Positions 1 to 6,800 of a stretch of DNA of 16,176 bases are shown here, in pieces. Source of the stretch: Archaeoglobus sp. JdFR-24. Its GTDB lineage: Archaea; Halobacteriota; Archaeoglobi; Archaeoglobales; Archaeoglobaceae. Numbering within the stretch: the first letter of the stretch is position 1; every line of letters starts with the position of its first letter. A program made the translations under genes and the position numbers. The notes below the pieces were generated by a model. It did not search any database. It saw only the letters and a program-made list of their open reading frames with translations, and was not told the DNA's origin. Location: positions 1 through 16,176 of the forward strand of contig MTML01000046.1 in assembly GCA_002011215.1 (NCBI GenBank), read 5' to 3'.

Positions 1-86
1 CGGCATTTCTTAGCTACTTGAGTCACACTAACCCATTGATCCTTGAACTCCTTTTCCATACATTTGAGAAGCTCCTTTCCTTTCAT
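1..86 (-). CDS. 5' end of a divergent gene, possible HTH protein (partial)
   Basis: A reading frame opens with ATG at 86 on the minus strand and runs off the left edge without a stop (28 codons visible). The peptide begins MKGKELLKCMEKEF and continues through a stretch resembling the first helices of a helix-turn-helix (WVSVTQVAKK). It is not part of any other gene here. A TATA-like stretch at about 111-119 lies about 26 nt upstream of the ATG and there is no Shine-Dalgarno, which suits a leaderless archaeal transcript. It is divergent from the 57-aa gene at 141 and shares a palindromic promoter with it. If it is a DNA-binding protein, it is the natural candidate to bind that palindrome. The function is a guess from a short fragment. 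Confidence 0.45.
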   Translation of the reverse strand, partial: MKGKELLKCMEKEFKDQWVSVTQVAKKC

Positions 87-93
87 TATGTTT

Positions 94-117
94 TATATAT
101 CGGCCTACCGATATATA
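94..117. promoter_or_regulatory. Palindromic divergent promoter/operator
   Basis: Perfect 10-bp arms TATATATCGG (94-103) and CCGATATATA (108-117) flank a 4-nt centre. The right arm and the bases after it form a TATA-like box about 26 nt from both the ATG at 141 (+) and the ATG at 86 (-). One TATA region could therefore serve both leaderless genes, and a dimeric regulator on the dyad would block both at once. The dyad is seen directly; its role is inferred. Confidence 0.5.
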
Positions 118-140
118 TAACTTGCCGTATACAAGAGATC

Positions 141-314
141 ATGGTCTTAGAAGAGACAAAAAAGTTTGTTAGAGAAAATAGAGAACTTTTAGAGGAGATT
201 GTTAAACACGGTTCACCTGCCATTAAACCCCTAGCAGCAGCTTTTCTCTTAGCAGTCGAGTGTGAAGATGAAAATCAAAAAAGTTTGAGGACAAATGAAG
301 ATGACAGGAAGTAG
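141..314 (+). CDS. Small helical protein upstream of the serine recombinase
   Basis: A 57-aa frame starts at ATG 141 (MVLEETKKFV) and ends with a TAG at 312-314. The frame is open further upstream, to 18, but that part would run through the promoter dyad, so ATG 141 is preferred; it lies about 26 nt after the TATA-like box. The protein is charged, with a predicted amphipathic helix (residues 1-22), a short hydrophobic Ala/Leu helix (about 26-40) and an acidic tail. There are no catalytic motifs. Its end overlaps the start of the recombinase gene by 20 nt, so the two are probably translationally coupled. A directionality factor or recombinase accessory protein is possible, but I do not recognise the family. 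Confidence 0.55.
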   Translation: MVLEETKKFVRENRELLEEIVKHGSPAIKPLAAAFLLAVECEDENQKSLRTNEDDRK

Positions 315-1575
315 AAAAAAAGGCAAGAGAGCAATTGGTATTGCCAGGGTAAGTTCAGATGAACAAGGGAGAAAGGGTACTAGCCTACATACACAGATAG
401 AATGGATACAAAAAACAGCCAAGAGTAGAAGTCTTAGCCTTATTAAAATCATTAAAGAGACTATTTCAGGCGAGGATTTTCCCAAGAAATACGGGCAGGA
501 AATTCTTAACCTTGTAAAAGATAAAGGAGTTAGTTATCTTCTTATCCATAGTATAGATAGGTTTTCAAGGAATCTACCTGAAGGGGCATATTTGCTTGAG
601 AAACTGAAAGAAATGGGTGTTCGAGTGATAACAAATCTGGCGGAGTACAATCTAAATAAGCCCGAAGATAGGATGCAAGTATGGTTCGGCTTGCTTTTTG
701 CGGAGACTGAACAGTACTACAGGGCTGAAAGAGTTGTGAGAGGGATATTCGATGTGCTGAAAAAGGGAGGTATTCCTTATCAGCCTCCGTACGGTGTAGA
801 GATCGTGGATGGAAAAGCAAGGATAATTAATGGTTATCAAGAAATAATCAGACAGATCTTCACGACATTTATTGAGAAGAAAAATTATGAAGCTACTGCG
901 AGATTAGTAAATGAGTTATTTGGAGACAGATTAAATTTCAAGCTAACTGGAAACAAAGTGAAGAAAATCGTGAGTAATCCAATTTACTTGGGTTACATTC
1001 TTTGGAACGGTATTCTTTTTGGCAAGGATGGATCTCATGATAGACCTTGGGAGAATCTTAGGATCATAGATGAGAAAACTTTTAGCAAGGCCCAGTCAAT
1101 TATAAAAAAGATTAGCGGGAAATACTCGCGTAACGAGGATCTCTTTCAGCAAATTATAGGCAATCTTATTGACGAACATGGTTTGGATGTTGTAGCTAAT
1201 ATACTGAATATAAAGGTCGCTTGCTCGAATTGTGATTCTGTTGAAATTAGTCGTAATGGTACGGAAATCATAAACGGGACTCTAACTGTAAAGTTCATCT
1301 GTAATAATTGTGGACATCAATTTCGTGTCCCGTCTGCAAAGAAATTGAAAAAAATCGAGAGTTTAGAGCCTTTAAGATGTATGAATTGCGGTTCAGCTAA
1401 CAAGTTCTATAAAGAAAGAGTAAGCAAAAGTATGTACAAGATCATTTGCAAAGAATGTGGTTTTTTCGTCTTTATGATTGATGAAGAGAATAAGGAAGAG
1501 GATTCAAATACATCACCAAGAGCAGAAACCACCCCATCTATACAAAGAGATTTGATAAACTTTTTTGGTATCTGA
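295..1575 (+). CDS. Large serine recombinase with two C-terminal zinc ribbons
   Basis: A 426-aa site-specific DNA recombinase of the resolvase/invertase family. These enzymes cut DNA through a serine-phosphate linkage and rejoin it after strand exchange. The N-terminal catalytic domain shows the ARVSSDEQ motif with nucleophile S20 and R18, and the DRFSRN motif at 88-93. A Recombinase-type domain follows (about 165-250, PPYGVE then NPIYLGYI). The C-terminus has two zinc ribbons: C310/C313 with C336/C339, and C362/C365 with C385/C388, likely DNA-binding. The usual long coiled-coil region of phage serine integrases is not evident. ATG 295 follows a GAGG at 287-290; ATG 301 is an alternative. The gene overlaps the preceding 57-aa gene by 20 nt. 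It could act as integrase, resolvase or transposase; no TnpB-like partner is present. The family call is firm, the role is not. Confidence 0.92.
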   Translation: MKMTGSRKKGKRAIGIARVSSDEQGRKGTSLHTQIEWIQKTAKSRSLSLIKIIKETISGEDFPKKYGQEILNLVKDKGVSYLLIHSIDRFSRNLPEGAYLLEKLKEMGVRVITNLAEYNLNKPEDRMQVWFGLLFAETEQYYRAERVVRGIFDVLKKGGIPYQPPYGVEIVDGKARIINGYQEIIRQIFTTFIEKKNYEATARLVNELFGDRLNFKLTGNKVKKIVSNPIYLGYILWNGILFGKDGSHDRPWENLRIIDEKTFSKAQSIIKKISGKYSRNEDLFQQIIGNLIDEHGLDVVANILNIKVACSNCDSVEISRNGTEIINGTLTVKFICNNCGHQFRVPSAKKLKKIESLEPLRCMNCGSANKFYKERVSKSMYKIICKECGFFVFMIDEENKEEDSNTSPRAETTPSIQRDLINFFGI

Positions 1576-1880
1576 AATTCAAAAACCTGTTTTAAAACCT
1601 TTCGAAATGCTTATAAATATTGGAGGATTAATATACCTATACCTGAATTAATCCTCCAAAATATAAATTATTTTCCGTTAAATCTAAATAGTAGGGTTTT
1701 AGCATCCTCCAGAATCGAATTTAATAGAATTAAAAATCCTCCAGTCCATCTTCAAACTTCTCATTTTGGAGTGTTAATGGTCTATCCCCTAACTTAATTT
1801 TGAATAATTCAGGTGTTGGTTCAAAAATAGATGACTAAAAAATTATATTTCGAGTATATCAAAAGCGGTAAAAAATAGAG
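1576..1880. other. Non-coding gap between convergent recombinase genes
   Basis: This 305-bp AT-rich stretch lies between the 3' ends of two serine recombinase genes. I see no credible open frame. It contains a TATA-like sequence (1611-1618), a 13-bp inverted repeat (1620-1659) and two more ATCCTCCAG copies (1704-1712 and 1736-1744). A 10-bp palindrome GTTTTAAAAC sits at about 1589-1598. It could hold a recombination site or terminators for both genes, though I see no long T tract. Confidence 0.5.
1620..1744. repeat. Inverted repeat plus ATCCTCCA repeats, candidate recombinase site
   Basis: The arms TTGGAGGATTAAT (1620-1632) and ATTAATCCTCCAA (1647-1659) are perfect complements around a 14-nt centre, giving a 40-bp element. 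The core ATCCTCCA recurs as ATCCTCCAG at 1704-1712 and 1736-1744, in the orientation of the right arm. A 40-bp inverted repeat with extra sub-sites between two serine recombinase genes matches the general size and layout of serine recombinase att or res sites. A transcribed hairpin is the alternative. The repeats are seen directly; the function is inferred. Confidence 0.45.
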
Positions 1881-2867
1881 TCAAATTAATCTTGTACCAA
1901 ACTCAATCTCATTTAGGCACTCAAGCTCTTCAACTTCATCGAGGAATTTGAAGTATTCCTCAAATATCCCATCTATTGTGCTCTTTTTTCTCTCATTGTC
2001 CATAGCTTTTCTTTTTCTCCCATTCCAATATCTTGATCTGATTTCCTGCACTTTATCAAAAAGCCCAGTATCAATTATCCTGTAATCTTCAACATAATCT
2101 TCAACTCCCGCCACTTTGTACTTTCCGATATACAACTTGTTAGTAAGGATCTTTTTTATAGCTGGAGTAGTCCAGTTCTTTCCCTCTTTTGTCCTTAGCC
2201 CCTCTTTGTTGAGAAGGTATGCTACTTGAGGCATCGATTGCTCGCAAACATACATCTCAAATATTTTCCTAACCAACTCTGCCTCCTCCTTATCAACTTT
2301 CAGCTTACCATCTTTTCCCTTTATGTAACCTAATGGAACACGTTTGTTGGGCCATTTATGCTGCATAGCAAGAGCGTGCATCCCCATCCTCGCCCTTTCC
2401 CTTATCAAATCTCTCTCAAGTTCAGCAGCTGAAGCAAGATTTCGGAAGTTGAACCTGCCAACTGGTGTTGTAGTGTCGATTTGCTCGGTAACGCTGTGTA
2501 AAGCCACCCCCATCTCTCTCAATTCTTTCTCCACTCTTACTGCATCAATTAGACTTCTACATAATCTGTCTAGCCTCCAAAAAACGAGGACATCAAATCG
2601 ACCCTCTCTTGCTTTTTCCATCATCTTCTTGAACATCGGCCTGTTTACGTCTTTTGCTGAAACGCCTTCTTCTCTGAAGATATACCTGACTTTCCAGCCC
2701 ATTAACTCGCATCTTTCTCTGCAAACTCTAACCTGCTCATCCAAGCTGTAGTTGTAAAGCTGATTGGGTGAAGAGACCCTTGCGTAGATTGCTGCAGTGA
2801 TTTGTTCCTTTTCTGAACGAATTCCATTCAAATCGTTGTGTATCTTTTCAAATTTATCTAATGCCAT
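1881..2867 (-). CDS. Serine recombinase, compact form
   Basis: A 328-aa serine site-specific recombinase. The catalytic domain starts at about residue 23 with IYARVSSPNQ (R30, nucleophile S32), followed by the LDRLCRS motif (D100, R101, R104) and the AELERDLIRERAR helix (148-160) typical of the E-helix region. A Recombinase domain spans about 178-290 (VPLGYIKG, then LTNKLYIGKY). There is no C-terminal zinc ribbon, so it is short next to its convergent neighbour and to phage integrases. The leading 22 residues are not part of the fold. ATG 2867 overlaps the 3' end of the Cas4-like gene by 14 nt, so the two form a coupled operon. The sequence differs clearly from the first recombinase, so this is not a recent duplication. 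It could be a resolvase or integrase of an integrated element. Confidence 0.9.
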   Translation of the reverse strand: MALDKFEKIHNDLNGIRSEKEQITAAIYARVSSPNQLYNYSLDEQVRVCRERCELMGWKVRYIFREEGVSAKDVNRPMFKKMMEKAREGRFDVLVFWRLDRLCRSLIDAVRVEKELREMGVALHSVTEQIDTTTPVGRFNFRNLASAAELERDLIRERARMGMHALAMQHKWPNKRVPLGYIKGKDGKLKVDKEEAELVRKIFEMYVCEQSMPQVAYLLNKEGLRTKEGKNWTTPAIKKILTNKLYIGKYKVAGVEDYVEDYRIIDTGLFDKVQEIRSRYWNGRKRKAMDNERKKSTIDGIFEEYFKFLDEVEELECLNEIEFGTRLI

Positions 2868-3534
2868 ACAGCCTTTTTTCTTTTTCAGCTATCTCTCGGA
2901 TTATGTTTGCCAATTTTGCAGCAACTGGAGCTGCGTTACTCAATACAATCTGTAGATTCTTGACAGGATCATCCGTCTTTATTTCTTTCCTGTATTCACA
3001 CTCACTCCTGCAAAAAATGCATTCTGATCCAGGCACTTTCTTACCGACCCTCCTCAGCCTTTCTTTGTCTTTAATGTGCATCAAAAGTTCGAATACTACA
3101 CTCTCAGCGGTTTCAAAATCGATTTTGTGTACATCCCCCGTTTTCAGCTCTGCAAGCAAAGTTGGGACACCAGTCAGATACGTGTAAACCGAGGGCTGAA
3201 CGAGCTTGATTCCCCCGCTCTTGACCTCAATTAAAGCAATGTATCTCTCCCCATTTTTAACTATAAGTTTTTTCGCTCCACCGTCAACTCTACCGTAATC
3301 AAGTTCGATCTCTCCCTCAATGCAAAGGTCTTCCAGTTCAACCTGAAGCCTTTCAAGAACTCTGGCCTTTCCAAGGTCGTGTATTTCTTTGTAAGCGGAT
3401 GTAAAGTTTTTCCTTTGTTCATAGAAAGGACATGTCGTGCGAAGTTCGTCATCAAGCTGGCTTGGATAGTACTTCTGCAGTAGCTCTTCAACTTCTTTCC
3501 TCAACCCATTACTGAGTATTTTACTTTGTATCAT
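2854..3534 (-). CDS. Stand-alone Cas4-like PD-(D/E)XK nuclease with Fe-S cysteines
   Basis: A 226-aa protein with the complete Cas4/RecB-nuclease signature. The candidate active site is H52, D84 (GRVDGG), E103-x-K105 (IEVKSGG) and Q113xxxY117. The four cysteines that would hold an iron-sulfur cluster are C35 near the N-terminus and C172, C175, C179 near the C-terminus, as in Cas4 and AddB. Cas4 enzymes resect DNA ends and process spacers, but there is no CRISPR array or other cas gene here, so this is a solo Cas4-like protein of the kind known from archaeal mobile elements. It is first in an operon with a serine recombinase (14-nt overlap), which suggests processing of DNA ends during integration or replication of the element. 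Start ATG 3534 appears leaderless, about 27 nt after the TATA region. The first codons overlap the 12-bp repeat array. Confidence 0.85.
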   Translation of the reverse strand: MIQSKILSNGLRKEVEELLQKYYPSQLDDELRTTCPFYEQRKNFTSAYKEIHDLGKARVLERLQVELEDLCIEGEIELDYGRVDGGAKKLIVKNGERYIALIEVKSGGIKLVQPSVYTYLTGVPTLLAELKTGDVHKIDFETAESVVFELLMHIKDKERLRRVGKKVPGSECIFCRSECEYRKEIKTDDPVKNLQIVLSNAAPVAAKLANIIREIAEKEKRLYGIR

Positions 3535-3589
3535 ACTTAGTAATTTACTAAGTTAAAGTATATATAGTTTACTGTGTGATTTACTAAGT
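3509..3589. repeat. Six 9-bp boxes phased at 12 bp in a divergent promoter
   Basis: Copies of TTACTNNGT begin at 3509, 3521, 3533 (ATACTTAGT, one mismatch), 3545, 3569 and 3581. All steps are 12 bp except one of 24, where the TATA-like AGTATATAT occupies the missing slot at 3557. Boxes 3535-3543 and 3545-3553 also form a perfect 9-bp dyad (ACTTAGTAA and TTACTAAGT) with a 1-nt centre. The array covers the start of the Cas4-like gene and the upstream region of the AbrB-like gene, so it is probably a cooperative operator, possibly autoregulated by the AbrB-like protein. An iteron-type origin is the alternative. Confidence 0.75.
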
Positions 3590-3598
3590 AGTGGTAGC

Positions 3599-3766
3599 AT
3601 GGTTAAGAAAGCTGTGGGCAAAATCATCAGAATTGGAAATGCAAACACTAGATACTTAACCATCCCAGCTGATGTGGCTAAAGATGATAGGTTCCCTTTC
3701 AAGGATGGAGAACAGGTTAATGTTATCATTGAAGGTAATAGGCTCGTGGTTGAGAAGATAAGCTAA
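3599..3766 (+). CDS. AbrB/SpoVT-like swapped-hairpin DNA-binding protein
   Basis: A 55-aa protein (ATG 3599, TAA 3764-3766). It has the pattern of the AbrB/MazE/SpoVT domain: a first strand KIIRIGNANTRYLTIPADV, then a short helical turn, and a closing hairpin DGEQVNVIIEGNRLVVEK. This fold forms an intertwined dimer that binds DNA, often repressing its own promoter. No C-terminal extension is present and no toxin gene follows, so a stand-alone transcription regulator is more likely than an antitoxin. It is divergent from the Cas4-like gene and separated from it only by the 12-bp-phased repeat array, which is its likely target. The next gene on the right is convergent. The family call is good; the target is inferred. 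Confidence 0.8.
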   Translation: MVKKAVGKIIRIGNANTRYLTIPADVAKDDRFPFKDGEQVNVIIEGNRLVVEKIS

Positions 3767-3824
3767 CACTGAGTTGACGGCTATAAAAGGTTAAAGCTGG
3801 AATTGGAAGATCAAAAGAACATCT

Positions 3825-6800
3825 CTACAACTCTAAAGCTTCTTTAACCTGTTTAATAACTGAAAGCGGGTCGTTCTTTATCTGACTTGAGTCAAATCTC
3901 AGCACCAGCCATCTCATCAGTTGCAGTTTATTAGTTATTTCTCTATCATGTGATATTACTTCTCCCGTATGGTACTTTATACCATCAATAAATATTGCTA
4001 TTTTTCTGTCTTTATAAGCAAAATCAGCCCTCGCAATGTAGTTCCCTTCCTTATCTTTGATTACTACTTGTGGTTCCGGATCAGGAATCCCGTGTTCTCT
4101 GGTTAATCTTATAAATTCTTCTTCTAATGGAGACTCAACATTTCTTATAACATAGTCTTCAAGGCTTATTTCTTCTCCCTTTACTTCTTTGGTCTCTGTA
4201 ATTTCTTTACTCAATAGGTTTTCTAGATATCCTCTGATAACTCTTTTGTCGAGATATTGATGGTCGCTCTGATTGTAGTAGTTCTTTAAACAATTATAGC
4301 ATGCATTATCGCAATCATGCGAATAAAGAACGTCATATGCTTTTTCCAATATTTCATTAAACCTTTGCAGAGTAGATTCCAGATACCCCACTCCACCGGG
4401 TATATTTTCATAAAGCACGATTTCTCTCTTTACTTCTCCATTCTCCACTATACTTCTGATAAATCCCCTGATTTCGTTAAGTTCTGTTTCAAGAGTAATT
4501 TGAATGCCTAAAATCATTGTGTGGAGTAGTGTTTTGAGGAATACTTCTGGATCGGCGTCATTTGGGATTTTAGGTGTTAAAACAAGGGTATCTGCTGTTT
4601 TTCTGGCTACAATATCGACATTAATAATATCTTCTTCGGTTCCATCGCAATTCTTGTGGTATTTATCCCAATCTACATCATCCCTTTTCCATAATCCACA
4701 TTTCAAGCATATCTCAAACTGTGAGCCACCTTTACCTTGATTCAATACGACTATTCGTGAATTTCTTCTAAATCTAATAGTTAATCCGTCGATTTCATAG
4801 TCATAACCTTTGCCTTTCTCTGACTCAAGGAATTCTTTTATTACGTAAGGTATGCTCATTCTGAACTCTTCTGTTGAACTAACTCTCTCTCTCCTTCGTG
4901 CAAAATAAACAATCGGCTCAATGTAGTTTCTCTTTATCAGCTCAGAGCCGCATTTTTCGCAGTAATTAGCGTAAACATCAGTGGTAATAAAATCACAGTC
5001 CTGGTTGGAGCAGATTTTATATGTGTTCTCCTCACTGTTGACGAAGTCCAACACTGAACCTTTCTTAGCCAAGCTTACGGCGTAAACCTGATATTTTTTC
5101 CTATCAACATATACGAAGTTACCAGGGGCAAATTCCCTTACTGCAAGTGTTGTATCCCTCAAAAGCGGCTCAGCTCTATCAGGTCTTAATATAAGCTCAC
5201 TCTGCTTACCTGGGAATGCATAGCCCGGTAAAAACCCATGATCTCTAAGGAATGAAAGTGTGTAGGCAAGATACTCATCATTGAGCATTTTCGTTTGTTT
5301 ATCTATCAACTCGTTAAGCTCTCTAGTTTCTGATTTAGTTAAACCTGTGCTATCTCTTTTTTTCCAAAGTAGCTGAATGTTTTTCTCAAGGTAATTAAGA
5401 GCCTCTATCAAAGGATTCAGTGTATCTTCAAGTTCAGCATAGAAATTGTCTATAACGTTTCCAATATAATCCTTATTTAGCCAAGGAATAGAGCCTCTTT
5501 TTACATCTTCCTTAAAAACTTCGTAAATGGATTCAATCAATTCATTTTTTCTTTCTAAAATCTCTCCCTCAATGTCTGTTAGTCTTTTTACTCTGTATTC
5601 GTTGTTCTGTTTTTCAACAAGTTCTATAAGCATCTTTGGAAGTTGAGAATTAATCTTCTCAAGAATCAAAGACCTGATATGTCTTCTAATAACGCGTTCA
5701 TTGTCGAGTTTGAAGATTGGTGGGTAAATTTCACCAGTTATCATCTCCTCTGGATTTTCATAAAAATAAGAGTCGTGGGGTGCTTCTCTCGCATAAGTAA
5801 ATATTACAGCCATTCCTGTTCTTCTTCCTGCTCTACCAGCTCTCTGAGCATAGTTAGAAGGTAGTGGAGGCATATTTCGCATTAATACGGAAACCAAATC
5901 ACCTATATCAACACCAAGTTCAAGTGTTGGTGTACAAACGATAACATTTCTCTTACCAAAGAGAAAATCTTTCTCGTATCTCTCTCTTTCCGATAATGGA
6001 ATTTGACCACTGTGTTCAGCCACCCTAATATAAATCGGCTCATGGGTTGTATAATGATGTACGTAAAAATTGTCATTTTCTGGAAATGCCTCAGCAAGCG
6101 TTCCTTTGCAATGATAAGTCGTACAGCTTCCGTTTATGTTAGCACTATGGACCTTTGTGCAGCTCTGACATTCCCAAATCTCAGTATAAGGGGTCATATT
6201 GTCAAGAGGAACGATTTCCATAACATCTGGGTTCACCATATATCCTAATCCATAGTTACGTGAGTTGCCAATTTGTTTTTCAACCAAGTACCCTTCCCTT
6301 TCGAGTAGATTTACAACTTTCTTAATGAAATTCTCAATCATCACTCCTCTAATGTTAAGCAACTTCTCCACCATTTGTTCAAAGACCGTTTTTCCTCCGC
6401 CCCTAGAAATGAACGAATTTATAGTGAAAGCCCATCCATCATGTTTGGCAAAAGCATAGGCTGTTGGCTTCCAGTGTGAAGGGAGAACAATACCCCACTC
6501 CTCAAGCTTTTTCCTATCAGGAGTAGCAAAATAATCAAATGCAACTGCTTTTCTAAATCTCATTTCATCTAAAAATAATTTTATGAATTTCAGAAGTGTT
6601 TCTTTCTCTACTCCAAATTCATCGCATATCGATTTAAACAGATTTGTTTCAGCCAGCTCTTGTATCCTACCATAATTGATAGTGAGTAGCTTTAAAGCCT
6701 CTAGAGTCATCCTAAGCCTTGGTGGTTTCGTAAATTCATCAAAAACAAGAAAACCAAATTTGTCTATGTTGTCTCTTTCTTCGTATTTCGTCTTTGGAGG

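Noticed and set aside
18..140. An upstream extension of the 57-aa gene to an ATG at 18.
   Set aside because: The added residues would be encoded by the promoter dyad and by antisense of the leftward gene, and they resemble no domain.
2344..2751. A 135-codon open frame on + across the second recombinase.
   Set aside because: It is antisense to a gene with clear catalytic motifs, and its translation has no recognisable domain.
295..2867. An IS607-type transposon (serine recombinase with TnpB).
   Set aside because: Neither recombinase has the small IS607 TnpA build, and no TnpB-like frame exists in the window.
1881..3766. A CRISPR locus suggested by the Cas4-like gene.
   Set aside because: There is no array of repeats with unique spacers and no cas1, cas2 or effector gene; the 12-bp boxes are far too short and closely packed.
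3781..3849. A TATA-like CTATAAAAGG and an 8-bp inverted repeat (GGTTAAAG at 3789-3796, CTTTAACC at 3842-3849) in a convergent gap.
   Set aside because: No gene follows in the right direction, the arms are 45 nt apart and one lies in coding sequence; chance is likely.
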